Assembly: GCA_949130495.1 (NCBI GenBank)
Contig: OX422213.1
Span: 56,119,284-56,183,283, forward strand
Direction of reading: 5' to 3'
Length of the DNA: 64,000 nt
Source: Sambucus nigra
Lineage: Eukaryota; Streptophyta; Magnoliopsida; Dipsacales; Adoxaceae
The notes beneath the pieces are model-generated. The model had not been told where the DNA came from, did not search any database, and worked only from the letters and a program-made list of their open reading frames with translations. A program made the translations under genes and the position numbers. Positions 23,045 to 35,465 of the stretch are shown in pieces; position 1 is the first letter of the stretch; every line of letters begins with the position of its first letter.

Positions 23045-24200
23045 TAATCCTGAGTTACTAACATATATACCTTGATGTTACTTTGATGAAAGACATTATT
23101 GCACATTGTAAAGAAATGTAGCAAAAAAGACTTTAGATGCGGAGAATGCTTTGAGATTATACGAACATAATTGTTTATGGTTTGTGTTATTTGTCAATTA
23201 CACTACCATGAAGAATGTTGAAGAACTAGATTTAGAGCAATTTATACTAGTCAATATGACGCTCAAATAGACTTAGATATTAAAACATATTATCAAGACA
23301 ATATTGCCAAAAGATTGCAAGAAAATGAAGATTTCAAAGGAAAGAGAATTTCCTATGATTTAGAAGAATACCATTCTGATAGTAGTTCAGAAGACCAAAT
23401 ACCCTTAGATTTTATAAATAAACCTCAGAAAGGAATATCTATTCTAAAAAAGAACAATTTAGGAATTTCTACTAAACCACATGCTTGTTTTGTAGAATTA
23501 TTTATTCAACATAAAGACTATCCTAAAAGACTTTCAGTTTTTATAGATACAGGGTGCTCTCAGAGTATTTGTAAGGCTAATGCCTTCAGTGAAGACTATT
23601 TTTTAGAAATTACTCAAGAAATATATGGTAAAGTGGCTAATGGAGATCCATTTACCTTATATTTTCTGACTATTCCTATTTATTTTAAATTAGGAAATCA
23701 GACCAACAAAATTGTTAATCATCGATTTTGGATAATGGATCCTCGTCCTAGTTTCACAGAAAATATTATTTTAGGGCAAGACTTTATTAGTAAATATCAT
23801 CCTTATACTCAGTATAAAGATAAGATATTAATTAGTGATACAGAGGAATTTCATATTAAAGCCCCTCTAATAGATCACAAGACTGCCTTTGACCTTATGC
23901 AGGTCAAACCCAATTATAGACCTATAAAACATCAGAGTTCTTCAGCTGAGCATAGTGGACCTAGACCTACAAAACAACAAGAATCCTTAAAAATTACTAA
24001 GCCCTTATAAAAAGAATGTAAGTGTCCAGACCAAAGGTGTTATAAGCAAATATCTCTTATACAACAAGACATTTTAGATCAAGCCCAACAAACCTTATTA
24101 CAGGTTCAAGCTATATCCAAACAGAAGAAAATGGATATAGAAGTAGAAAAGAAAAAGATTAGGAAACTAGCAGAGCCTACTTTAGGATAAAATCCCATCG
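23045..24200 (+). pseudogene. Caulimovirid second Cys-rich motif and aspartic protease
   Basis: In the capsid frame, 23138-23218 encodes CX2CX11CX2CX4HX2C with one stop inside. This resembles the second Cys-rich motif described between capsid and protease in badnaviruses, with His in place of one Cys. The retropepsin-like protease follows in the open stretch 23315-24010: active site VFIDTGCSQSIC, then the flap region and IILGQDFISKY. The protease would process the polyprotein. Stops at 24008 and 24188 separate it from RT. Confidence 0.8.
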
Positions 24201-25548
24201 CTAAATGGAATAAAGACCAAAGCTATTGTGAAATCATCCCAATTAACCTAGACGCCACTGTCAATGGTGGAACTTATAAGAAAGGATATTCACAAGAAGA
24301 CAGAGAAGAATTCAAGAAAGACATAGATGAAATGCTTAAGTTAGGAATTATTAGAGAAAGTAAAAGTAGACATAATAGCCTTGCCTTTTATATTCAAAAT
24401 GAGTCTGAACGTAAAAGAGGAAAAAGACGCATGATTATAGATTATAGACAATTAAATGAGAATTGTGAATTTGATACTTATAAGATACCAGACAAGAATA
24501 ATTTGATCAATTTGATTGAAGATAGAATTATATTCAATAAGTTTGATTGCAAATCAGGCTTCGGGCAAATTAAGATGCATCCAAACAGTATTACTTGGAC
24601 AGTCTTTAGTGTTCCCCAAGGAAAATACGAATGGCTAGTAATGCCATTTGGATACTTGAATGCTCCTCAAGTTTTCCAAAGAAGAATGGATAATATATTT
24701 AGACCTTATTCATAATTTTGTCTTGTTTACATAGATGATATTCTTGTAGCAAGTAAGACTGAGATAGAGCATGTATACCATCTTAAAAAGATTATTTTAG
24801 AATTAGACAAACATGGTATTGTTATTTCTGAAAGGAAAATGCAATTATTTCAGACTGAAATAGACTTTGTGGGAATGCATATTAATAAAGAAAAATTATC
24901 CTTGGCAGAATACATAACTAAGAAGATTCTTGAGTTTTCATATCAACTCAAAGATAGAAAATAATTACAATCATTTTTAGGATTTCTTAATTGTGCTGCA
25001 GACTTTATTAAAGACCTTGCTTCAAAAAGACAAAGCTCAATATCCAAATTAAAAGGAACAGAAAAAACCAATCCATTTTATTGGACTAAAGATGATTTTG
25101 AAGTCATAAGACAAATTAAAGATGCAGTCAAGAATATTCCTTTACTTGAACTGCCTAATGCAGAAGACCAGTTTATAGTAGAAACATATGCTTCTGATAA
25201 ACAATGGGGAGCAGTATACTTTGCCATTGATCATCACATAAAAAAGAAGAAATTGGGTAAACATAGTTCTAGAACCTTACAGACCCAGAAACAAGATACA
25301 CTGCCCATGAAAAAGAAGTTTTAGCCATAGTAAGGGCAATAGAAAAATATATGCTATTTCTTATGCCTAAACATTTTACTGTTTATACTGGCTCTTCTTA
25401 TGCAGTAAAATTTAGAGATTTAGACTTGTCCAAATTAATGACTAATAGACTAATTAGATGGCAATAATTTCTTAATGGTTATGACTTATCTGTTATACAT
25501 ATTAAGGGAAGTAAAAATACCATTCCAGACACTATATCAAGAGAGTCA
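24201..25548 (+). pseudogene. Caulimovirid reverse transcriptase and RNase H
   Basis: RT blocks in order: RRMIIDYRQLNENCEFDTY, FDCKSGFGQIKMH, YEWLVMPFGYLNAPQVFQRR, and the catalytic box YIDDILVAS (24726-24752). RNase H starts with ETYASDKQWGAV (25180-25215; Tyr in place of the usual first Asp) and, after a frameshift at about 25280, continues with ETRYTAHEKEVLAIVRAIEK and later KNTIPDTISRE. Stops at 24713, 24962 and 25466. No integrase follows, which separates it from gypsy elements. The RT motifs resemble the badna/tungro branch more than the caulimo branch (judgement by eye). Confidence 0.85.
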
Positions 25549-26226
25549 ATGTTTGTTAACACTAATATGATTGCATATTTTATGTTGCAAACAGAAGACC
25601 TAGAAGACATGAGCTCCTCTGTAATGAATAGACTAAACAGGGAAGACATTGCAGACTATCTTAGATGCGTAAGACCAAATTCTAGTGTAACGCAAAGACA
25701 GACTCATATTCAAGACTCTCAAGAAAGACCAATCCTAGAGAACTTTGATGATATCTTGGTTCCTCCAGGAAAATCTAGACAAGAGATTATTGCTCAAAAT
25801 AATCTTATTGGGAGGATGTACTTTCTCCAATATAGACCCGATCAAAGATACCCAGACTTGATAAAATTTAGACGAGATTTTTCAGAAGGCGAAAATACTC
25901 TTATAGACGCCATATGGTGGAATGTGAAGAATAAATTATGGATCGAGTTCAAACAAAATTTGGTAGCCATTGTCAGATTCATGAGGATACAAAGACTTGC
26001 AGTTACCCAGCTCAGTGATACTGCTATGCCTAGACCTCAGACCCAGACTTATGCTCAAACTCTTGGAGAAACCTCTAAAACTAGACCTACTGATTTTTGT
26101 TATCAGAAAAAGACTTTTAAGACAAAGATTGTTATACCATTTGATCATAATAATCTACTATTAGCAGTAGACTTTAAAAAAGAAACTAATAACATTATTG
26201 ATCATTTTAATATGTTATTATCATAA
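25549..26226 (+). pseudogene. Polyprotein C-terminal extension after RNase H
   Basis: The RNase H frame continues unbroken into this 225-codon stretch, so it reads as a C-terminal extension rather than an independent gene. I recognise no domain. It has a Gln/Arg-rich first half and the hydrophobic piece LLLAVDFKKETNNIIDHF near the end. After TAA at 26224 the same frame stays open to 26375. It could hold what is a separate downstream ORF in tungro-type viruses. Confidence 0.45.
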
Positions 26227-26372
26227 ATAAATGGAGATGCCTTAATGATCAAAGGTTTCTTCAAAGACATTCCAAAAATATATCTTTTTAGAAAATCAGA
26301 TATGGCTTATATAACTCTTGCAGACCATGGGTTCATTAGACTCGTTCAGATAAAAGATATTGAAGGTAGTCC

Positions 26373-26714
26373 ATGAGTATTGTTGCTCTTGGAAAAATAG
26401 TCCATGAGTATGTTCAGAAGGTAGAAAACTTCCTTCCTCTATTTGCTAGAATCTACCAGATTGCTCCAAGTTCCTGTAGAGGAATGAGAGTTGAAGGATT
26501 TAGACTTATTAGATTTTCTAATTATATATTCGAAGATGTTGAGATTTTATCAGAAAATGAGACTAAAGAATTAATTGTTGATAAGTCCAAGCTCCAGATT
26601 TCTCAAGCCATGGAGATAATTGAAATCATGGAGTTATTGGCAGGAGAAGACAGGTGGTACACTGCCTACCACAAAGAAGACCTGATAATCCAAGATGATG
26701 AGCCATTCAATTGA
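26373..26714 (+). CDS. Small 3' ORF of the endogenous virus (113 codons)
   Basis: Open from ATG to TGA in another frame than the polyprotein. No domain recognised (N-terminal half hydrophobic/aromatic, C-terminal half acidic: IIEIMELLAGEDRWY). It overlaps the end of the previous frame by a few bases. A short near-repeat (AGTCCATGAGTAT) occurs at its start. It could be the continuation of the preceding coding region after a frameshift. Confidence 0.35.
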   Translation: MSIVALGKIVHEYVQKVENFLPLFARIYQIAPSSCRGMRVEGFRLIRFSNYIFEDVEILSENETKELIVDKSKLQISQAMEIIEIMELLAGEDRWYTAYHKEDLIIQDDEPFN

Positions 26715-27153
26715 AGGCTCAAGAAAAAATCCAAAGAAATGGTAGAGATAGCTTTGCCAGCTAGCCTTAGAACTGTAGGCCTCATTGATGAATTTTTCGA
26801 CAATGTCCTACCAAACCAAGACAAGTAAGAAGAAGACACGGATGGAAAAAAGACGAGCCCCTCATTAGCTGAAGAATTATTGAAGACAGAAGATGCCCTG
26901 TGCTAGAACTATGCAAGACGACAAGACTACAATTAAATTCCCCTGCAGCTCAGACATGCCCCACACGGGCCTCCGGATTGCTTCTTTTCATAAAGAAGAA
27001 AAAGACCCTTGCAAAGACGTTAGGTTAGAATTATTGCTAGACGACATATTTACTTTATGTATGGAAAATAGTATAAGACTTTAATAATTTGTATCTCTTT
27101 AAACCAGATCTCTTTTGATAGCCTGTTAGTAGTCGATTGTAATGCCCTTGTGC

Positions 27154-27163
27154 TATAAAAGGG
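27154..27163 (+). promoter_or_regulatory. TATA box of the viral pregenomic promoter
   Basis: TATAAAAGGG lies in the non-coding region after the last viral ORF. Transcription would start about 27185. Upstream, GACGACAAGACTA-type stretches could be activator sites, but this is not demonstrable. Confidence 0.75.
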
Positions 27164-27318
27164 AGCGTCCAGTTGAGTTCTATAAAATGTAGAGTTAGAG
27201 AGTGATCAGTGGTTAGACTTCTAGAGATAGTGTATGCTTGTAATAAGTAATATGTATATGCGTGAGTAAACCTATCATAGTTAGGGGATAGGGGATAGTT
27301 TTATTACTTATGCTATAC

Positions 27319-27324
27319 AATAAA
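27319..27324 (+). terminator. Viral poly(A) signal
   Basis: AATAAA about 135 nt after the presumed start site, the spacing expected when a pregenomic RNA passes the signal once and ends on the second pass, giving a terminal repeat. Confidence 0.6.
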
Positions 27325-27339
27325 AGTATTCTCATTTCC

Positions 27340-27724
27340 AGAATCTCTTATGTTGAGTTGTTATTATTTTCCAAATTGTCTCCAACTTTATGTTCATAGA
27401 GGAATATTGTGTGGAACCTCTAGTGTAGCACACAAGGTGTTATACTGCTGAACCTCCATCAGGTGCCGATTAGCCGTGAGCCATTAGCCAGGTGGGCGTT
27501 AGGCATGAAGGCATACAGGCAGAAAATAGATTCAAAGACAAAATAGTGGATTGAGGTGCGACACATAAAGAGGGAGTTGTAGGAGGCCGAGATCGGAGAA
27601 GAATAGTAACAAGGCTGAAGAGACAAAGGGAATAAGATAAAGATATTGCAGACCAGAAGGAAGGTATAACTCGAACCAAACCCTTAACTATTTTTACATA
27701 TTATTTCTTTAAAAAGAATCTTAT
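27340..27724 (+). other. Viral leader region before the 243-codon ORF
   Basis: Non-coding, purine-rich second half (GAAGAATAGTAACAAGG-type sequence). Caulimovirid leaders usually fold into a large hairpin; I could not verify one by eye. Confidence 0.4.
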
Positions 27725-28456
27725 ATGATCTTACAAATCACTAAAGACTTTTTAGAATTTGTTAATCAAACAAGTTTAGACTTAATTAGAGAAATTCAAG
27801 ACTTGACTCTTACAGACACTAAAGATAAAGAGCTTATAGAATCTACTTTAATATACGCAGGTGGTACTTTTAAATACATAGACCAAATCATTGAGTGGTT
27901 AGGAAGAGAAGTACCTATAATAGAAATAATTAGAACAGGGATCCGTGATCTCTTTAGACAAAAATTAAGAACTGTAGATTTTTTAGAAGAACTATCAAGA
28001 CCTGAAAAATATCAAGAATACACTAGGATACTTGAAGACAAGATAGACGTATTAAAATTTATTAGAAGTAAAAGGTTAGCTGAAACAAATGCTACTTTAA
28101 TTAGAGCCGGAGGAATCCGCCCTCTCCTTAAAAACGTAGAGACAATTGCCCCTAGAACATACCGTAGATTTTTATCATCTTATGGTGATAATAATTTAGA
28201 CGAATTTATAGATAACGATATATTTGATATTATTAATCAAGTATATAAAGAAACTAGACAGATAAATCCAAGATACCGTATAAGGTATTTAAGACTAGAA
28301 TATTTTTCATCAAAACCTCTTTCTATTTCCAGACTTCCTGAAGAAACTATTTATATAGGCAATCCTCGCTATTCAAAACTCCAGTACGATAGTGACGGAA
28401 GAAGCTTAAGAAGTAGCTGTAGCTCTGAAACTTCTAAACTTAGACTTCCAGATTAA
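27725..28456 (+). CDS. Intact 243-codon ORF between viral promoter and genome end
   Basis: Open from ATG to TAA at 28454. It is not similar to any family I recognise. It has a helical acidic N-terminal half (LIREIQDLTLTD, DFLEELSRPEKY), a central basic stretch (LIRAGGIRPLLKNV, RTYRRFLSSYG) and a Ser-rich C-terminus (SLRSSCSSETSKL). The A/T-rich codon use matches the viral ORFs, so it likely belongs to the virus. On the circular genome it would fall between the transcription start and the primer site, an unusual position. Alternatives are a rearranged integration or a captured sequence. Confidence 0.6.
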   Translation: MILQITKDFLEFVNQTSLDLIREIQDLTLTDTKDKELIESTLIYAGGTFKYIDQIIEWLGREVPIIEIIRTGIRDLFRQKLRTVDFLEELSRPEKYQEYTRILEDKIDVLKFIRSKRLAETNATLIRAGGIRPLLKNVETIAPRTYRRFLSSYGDNNLDEFIDNDIFDIINQVYKETRQINPRYRIRYLRLEYFSSKPLSISRLPEETIYIGNPRYSKLQYDSDGRSLRSSCSSETSKLRLPD

Positions 28457-28652
28457 TTAAGCGATAAAACAAGCTTAAAAGACCTTAGAAATCATTGAGG
28501 TAAAACTTTATATTCCCTAAAACTTAAAAGAAGTTAAAAGACATTGCGGTCCCAAAAGGCGGTCCATAAAAGACAAACGTGGTCCTAAGACTTATTGGAC
28601 ATTAGCTAATCCGCATGCTAATCCGCATAGAACGATCAGCATGAGAGTCGGA

Positions 28653-28797
<145 letters not shown>

Positions 28798-28872
28798 TAC
28801 ATGCATTAGAAACTCTCGATGTATTTATTAGATTCTTATATTTCATTTTGACTATTTATTTAACAGTATCTT

Positions 28873-29172
28873 AAAGGGACCTCACTTAACATACTTTAAA
28901 AATGGATCATTTTTTAAGAACTCATAAAAAATCGGCTCAAAATATTTATTTTTTGCTATTTAAAAAAAATAAGTAAAAATATATCAGTGTTTAAGCTGCT
29001 TAAAAACTGAGATATTTTGATCAAATTTTTTAAGATAGCAAAAAAAATATTTTGAGCTGATTTCTTTTTATGGATTCCTTGGAATGTTTAAAAACCATAA
29101 AAAATAAGCTCTAAAATATTTTTTCACTATTTTAGAAAAAATAGTCCATTTTTTAGAGCTCTTAAGTGAGGT
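28873..29172. mobile_element. Hairpin MITE with GGACCTCACTTAA ends
   Basis: GGACCTCACTTAA at the left is matched by TTAAGTGAGGTCC at the right; the inner AT-rich arms (AAAAAATGGAC.., TATTTTTTC) also pair imperfectly over most of the 300 bp. No clear target duplication. Flanked by TA repeats on both sides. Confidence 0.7.
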
Positions 29173-29196
29173 CCAGAGGTCCATTTTAGAGACGTG

Positions 29197-29302
<106 letters not shown>

Positions 29303-29978
29303 GTGCTTTCTCTTTATTTTCTTAATCCATTTCATATTCTCCTACTTCTCATTGAGTGATGTTGGATTAACCCAATAAACTTGTGAGCAGCCCCATCGAA
29401 TCAGTTTTAATATCTTAAATTACCAAAGTAATGAAATGACTAGCTTATCCCTTTTAGAAGCCCCTGATGATAAGGACTTTAAACACACAAAATTGTCTAA
29501 GAGCATCTCTAGTAACATCATTTTGTGATTATGCAAAAACATCATTTGATTAGTCATCTTAGAACGTGGTTAACTTAACTACTGAAATCTCCACAATGGT
29601 TACTCCATTCATAATAAATTTTACTACACTGTTTTATACGTAAACGAGTTTCTAAAAAACTTCAACTTTTTCACCCATTTCAAAATTCAAATAACAAAGT
29701 AGGTTCTCAAATTTTCAGCTTCCATCCTCCTGGAAATGAAAATTAAAGACATGGAAAAGAATGATTAACATGTATATGTTAAGAGGGTATTAAAAAGTAT
29801 CAAGACATCTGCCCGCAAAAACCAAACTACAATGATACATTCTTCTTCAAATTTCAATAGGTTTTGAGTTGAAATTATCAACTTCGATCCAATCATTGGA
29901 TCAAGTATACATTTCCGTCTATATATGTATATGAAATTTCCAGTAGAAAACAAATGACTACACACACACATATACATT

Positions 29979-30332
29979 CAAGCTCTCCAAAATAACATGC
30001 CTATGAACGTACTCATTTTTTTAAAACAGTAAAAAATGTATATTTTATTCAAACTTATTATATATTATCTACATAATAAGGAGATCATCTAAAAAAAAAC
30101 CATCAAAAATTCAACTCAAAAGTGGATGAAATAATGGTAAAAACTTGAACGGCAGAAAATTTTCATATATACCCACTTTTCATCTCACCCATTTTCATGT
30201 TGAATTTTTTATGATTATATTTTTAGAAGATCTCCTTACTATGTAGATCATATATATCGAGTTTGAGTAGAAAATTCATTTTTTTACTATTTTAGAAAAA
30301 TGGGTATGCTCATAGATATGTTGAAGAGCCTG
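29979..30332. mobile_element. Long-arm hairpin MITE, about 350 bp
   Basis: The left arm runs from AAGCTCTCCAAAATAACATG to about 30137. The right arm (about 30180-30332) reads back as GGCTCTTCAACATATC, GAGCATACCCATTTTTCTA, then CTACATAGTAAGGAGATCTT. Arms are about 145 bp and roughly 85% alike by eye. The motif TTTTTACTATTTTAGAAAAAT also occurs in the MITE at 28873, suggesting one family. Confidence 0.7.
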
Positions 30333-31009
30333 ACTGTATATATATAATCTTGATGTAATAAAAAAGAAAATAAAAAAATATGTCACTGAAATATCCCAAT
30401 ATGATATTTGACATGAAAGCTATGGAAGATGGAGTTAAGATGAAAGTTAAGAGAGGCATACCTATGGAATAAAGTATGGTTATCAATGTAACTGGCGATA
30501 ATGGAAGGTAGGATGGGTTTTTAGAAATGCCAAATTTTTATTGCTAATTAACAAACACCCATCACTTGGGGTTATATTGAACCCATTATTGTGGGTTTAT
30601 TAAAAGTGGGGGTTTTAAACAAAAAATATGGGTTTATTCAAAAACACCCCTACTCATTTAATATAACCAAAATCATCAGATGATTATATAAGAAGAGTTA
30701 AGTACATTTTAATGTTAATTGTAAAACCAAATTTTAAGTAAATAATGCGTCATATAACTAAAAAAAATTAATGTGCGGTCACATGCGTGATTTAATTCTA
30801 TCAATTTTTAAAATTCTTGTGCCCCTCTCTTAATTTTTCCGTATAGTCTTCTCTTGTCCCTAATCCACATATCATAATATGCATGATATTTGTTTTGCAT
30901 AAACCATACAATGTTTCGATCAAGTTAATGAAAATATAAATATTTCATGCAATATATTAAAGGTGTTAATAAGCAAACTCAAAACAAGTTAAATTCAAAA
31001 ATTTAATCT
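30333..31009. other. Intergenic, nothing recognised
   Basis: AT-rich; near 30530-30660 there are several short AC-CC / GGGTTT stretches but no element boundary or coding signal I can support. Confidence 0.4.
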
Positions 31010-31965
31010 GAGTGGGGCACAAGCCATTGCAGGGGTTTCTAGGGTGGGAGCCCCCGTATTTTTTTTAGAGTTATTTTTATGTTTTTACAAATACTTAATC
31101 GATAATTTTTATTTTTAAACAATTATAACTGGAATAAAATAACATCAGATACAATAGCGCAAATTCAAAGCCCCGTCTTGTATTTGAGGTATTGTATTCA
31201 ATTGAAACAAGAGCCAAAATCATTAAAATTAGTAATTCACCACTTCAAGTTGCAAAATTCTAAATAAAAACCATATCAAATTAACTCAAACATTAAATCA
31301 AACATTAAATCATAAAATGTTTAGACTAAATCTATCCCCCGCACTTTCTTATAAATTGTTTAGCCTAAATCAAACATTACGTCATAAACTGTTTAGACTA
31401 AATATTTACCTAAATCATAAATCATAACCATATTTACCTAAGTTGTTTAGGCTAAACAAATAAACTAATCATAACAAATAAATAAACAAACAAATAAGAT
31501 AATCATAAACTAACCATAACAAATAAATATTTACCTAAACTAACCACAGGTGGTGCGAGGCAGCACAACAACACAGTGCTGGAGGTGCTGGCGGCGGGGG
31601 AGAGTGTCGGAATGATGGGACATCAGTGGCACCGACGAGAGGTGGTGGGAACATCAGGGACGCCGACGGGAGGTGCTGAGAGGGAGGGGTATTTGGGTTT
31701 TGATTTTTTTTTGTTCAGGTTTGATTTTTACAGAATAAGAAAGTGCGGGGGATAAGAGTGTGAGGGAGTTCTTTGCTTAGGTTTTAAACTGTTTAAGTTT
31801 TATCTATTTTTATTTTTTAACCTAACCTTTTAGGTATTTATTATTGCATATTTACCCCTAACTTTGTAATTCTTTTAAGATCTTTAGGGGGGCACTTGCC
31901 CCTCCCAACCACCCCCCGCACCCCCCGCACCCCCCCAAAAAAAAACTTTCTCCACTGGGTAAAAT
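31010..31965. mobile_element. Possible hAT-like non-autonomous element
   Basis: The left edge (GAGTGGGGCACAAG, then GGGTGGGAGCCCCCG) and right edge (GGGGGGCACTTGCCCC .. CTCCACTG) resemble the ends and subterminal GGGAGCCCCCG of the 868-bp hAT element at 16665. The inside is non-coding with a GC-rich patch at 31550-31680. No exact 8-bp duplication was found, so the call is tentative. Confidence 0.35.
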
Positions 31966-32113
31966 CTAAAGTGTTTTAGTGTATAATCACACACAAGCGT
32001 GGGGGCACACACACAGATAAATATTTGAGGGTTCAAATTACACTTGTGTAAACTAAGAAAAGTTTAACACCCTTCAATAACATTTTGTGTGAAGCATTAT
32101 TCAATAAATTAAT

Positions 32114-34411
32114 TGACACACCCCAACCCAGTTACTTATAATTAAGTCTGAAAGTCAAAGTGAGTCAAACCATAATTAATCTAACCAAACCATAAACACG
32201 AGTTTTAATTTTAGAGTCATCATTGTAAATCCATATAACTGAAAGCCTTTTTACAACATCAGAGTAGTCATGTCCATAAAAAATTTCTTGAAGGATAAGT
32301 TAACTTAATTACATCATTTACATTTACACAAAATCATTGTTTCTCCCGTTCCTGGCTAACCCAACCCGATTTTCTAGATTTGGCAGTGCCATAGCATTAC
32401 CTGAAAAAAATGTGAACACAGAAACCATGAGCAAAATAGCCCAGTGAATGCATCACTACTATACTACTGCATGAATTTAAATGCAATAAATCATGTTCAT
32501 ATAATTTTGTATTAACTTATCCAGCTCATTCATAATGAATGACCAACTTTTCCGAATAATAATTCACATATCCTGTCTAAATAGACAATTCTCTCCCATT
32601 CCTGGTCGAGGAGTAACCCCTTGTCATTAATAGACAAATCTCCCCCATTTTTGGTTGAGGAGTAACCTCCAATTTTGGTAAACCGAAATGAACAATTTTA
32701 TATTTATAACATTATGATCATATACGTAACAGTATACAAATACATCATTCCAGTGAGTACACTCACCTGGGGTTGTCAACTATGTATTTATGTTTCCTTC
32801 GGGTGGAGCTGAACTGGGTTGATTAGACCTTACACCTGTCAATCCAACTAAATCAGTACTGAATCTCAATCATGAGTATTATCCTAACATAATTATGTAA
32901 CTTTCGATGACTATACAACAACAATATAATTCCACTTTAGTCACATTTCATGAAACATGAGTAAAGACAAAACAATGGTACACATGTTGATAAAGTTATG
33001 AACATTCAATCGTAGGAAATACCTCATAAGGGATTTATAATTGAACCCAAGTAAATATGAAAACATACTTCTCAATGTATGTACACATGAAACATGTACT
33101 CAAAATACTCATTAGAAAGAGGAGATAACAATGTTCTCTCATGAGGTATTCAGTATGGCCTTAAATTATTGTCTTCTATACTCAACCATCCTATATTCCT
33201 AAATTGTATAAATACAAATGTCCAACCTTATCAATATGAAAGTATATATGAATATAATTTCCATTACAAGTGACGGTGTACTTTTTCAAGCTTCCTAACG
33301 CAAGTTATGACCATTTCTTTACAACACAAGAAATCTTCCTTACAAGCTCCTCTATTGTTCCTTCGACTTCCTAGAATTTTCAAAATTTTTCTAGAACATA
33401 ACTTTCCATAATTTTCAATCAATTTTCAGTAAAAAAACCGAATAGTACATAATTAAAGTTTCATAAATTTTTGACTTCATTTGCTATGTCAAAAGCTTGA
33501 CAAAATGCAAGGCATACCGAAATGAAATATACTAACAACAACTATATACCAACTTGCTACCATCACTACGGAGTAACCACAAGGTCTTAAATCCTAATTA
33601 TCGAATATGATATGAATACGTGAGTCTAATTTCATATCCAATTGGAATTGCTCAATTACAGCAAGCGCACAAAGAGATATATAAGTTTGAATACAAGGGG
33701 TTTCAATACAAAGCAATTTTAAGGGTTTGTACATTCAATTTAACTTAAACTTTCATATAACCATACCTATATATAAATAGATGGAACTTCAGTAAAAAAA
33801 TGATCATTTATATCATATAAATCAGTAATATAAGAAAAATAACAAGAATTTCAATTAGGATTACCTTCCGGACTTTTATGTAATTTCTACGGATTTTTCT
33901 ACACTTTTCTCCTCACTTTTTCTTCCTAAACTTCTACTTTCGCTTTCCTCAAGATAACAAAACTTGAAACTGAACCTAGGGCTTAATTTGATGAAGATAT
34001 AAGTTAGAGGTAGCGTTTTAAGTCAGCCAAGGCTTCCTCCCAATCCAAACAATCAAATTAAACCATTTGGTTTAATAAAAGACAATTTACAACTTAAAGG
34101 GAATTGACAGATTTGCCCCTTGTTCGTAAATTTGGCCTAACCTCTTACTCGTACACCCGTTTGATGCACCATTTGTTGTGTTACAACCCTAACTCATATG
34201 TCTAAAATTATATATTTTTCACCTCAAGTCAATTGTTAAGTTATATAGGTCAAAACTAGTCTTAAACAGGGACATTTCTATCGAAAACAACAAAATTTTT
34301 CCTTTGTAAATAATTCAACATTTCATGATTTATGAAAGTAGGATTAGACTAAACATAATCACTTAACACTAGATATACTAATAACACATTCTTCATATCA
34401 CATAAGGTAAT
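32114..34411 (-). repeat. Element D 3' LTR, main part
   Basis: Matches 56428-58725 nearly base for base (starts TGACACACCCCAACCC). Contains two copies of a 49-bp unit (from 32582 and 32631: TAGACAA..CTCCCCCATT..GAGGAGTAACC). Interrupted at GTAAT (34407-34411) by the solo LTR; the last piece resumes at 37987. Confidence 0.9.
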
Positions 34412-35465
34412 TGTGACAACCCGCTCCAAATAATAACGGGTGGCCAGCCCTATACTACATAAATCAGGTATCTCAGATGGTACAGTCTCAACATCAACAA
34501 CTAAACACTAAAATATAAGGCTAACTACCCGAAATCATTAAGTGTGAATTGCCAAAAATTTAAAACTTCTATTTTTAACAACAAAGAAAAAACCAATAAT
34601 GCACTCAACCAACAATATACATCTAACTATGCTGTGAAATGTGCATGCTCCAATGATATAAAAGAGTACAATACATTGTACAACAAATCTCTACAATGAA
34701 ATACCCGAATATGCTGTCGGGCAACAGACAATACAATAATCTGATAAATAAAATATGAAAGTGTTAATTTACAACACTTGAATACTAACTCAATACAACT
34801 GAATCCTAATCTAGATGTACAATAGATAGGAATCGACTAAAGCAAAGTGCCGCAACAGTCCGCTACTGCCACAACTCCACAAATCCTGAATGGAGGAATA
34901 TCAAAGGCGTCCTTGCGGAGGAGCACCTGAAGTAATACAATATATACATACATGGAGGAGGAAAATATAAACGGGTCAGAACCCGAGTTTGAAAAACAGT
35001 TTATAGCAAGTGTATTAAAATGCATAATAATTATAAATGCATTATTACATGATTTAGTTGGAATCGAACACTCCATCAAAATTCAGCTCACCTCTCATCT
35101 AAAGGACGCACTAAGCGTATGAACGTGTCTCCAAAAGGATGTCCGATTCTAATTTAGGTAAGAGGATTCTAACTTAAACCCAAATAAAGTATTTAAGTGA
35201 AACCATCTACCCTATCACCCAATTCTACATTTATTTCTCTACTTTAAGTTATATACATTATCTTTAATGCAATTGTTATCGTTATCTTTATAATGTTCAT
35301 TTATTGAACATATAAAGTTACATGATCCAATCATGTCCACATCATCACAATACATCCACAATCTCAATTACTAGAATTTATTCTAGTGATGCCCATATAA
35401 GGCATGAAAGCATATATATAATTATTATAGATGAGTTATTAGCATCAAGAGTTAAGAACTAAACT

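Larger units (their letters stand above)
18650..28600 (+). mobile_element. Endogenous pararetrovirus (Caulimoviridae; badna/tungro-type order)
   Basis: The plus strand has a tRNA-Met primer site (18860), two overlapping 5' ORFs, a polyprotein in the order movement protein, capsid with CCHC knuckle, Cys-rich motif, protease, RT, RNase H, then TATA box, poly(A) signal and a further ORF. There is no integrase and no LTR, so it is a virus copy and not a retrotransposon. Single coding frames run for kilobases with scattered stops and two frameshifts, the mark of an old copy. The span of about 9.9 kb is near or above the usual genome size of the family. The ends are approximate: ACGTGGTCC occurs near both (about 18700 and 28580). 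Confidence 0.85.

Noticed and set aside
27893..28456. Intact leader ORF as a host gene
   Set aside because: Codon bias and position match the viral copy, and no introns or host promoter are seen; kept as a viral ORF of unknown function.
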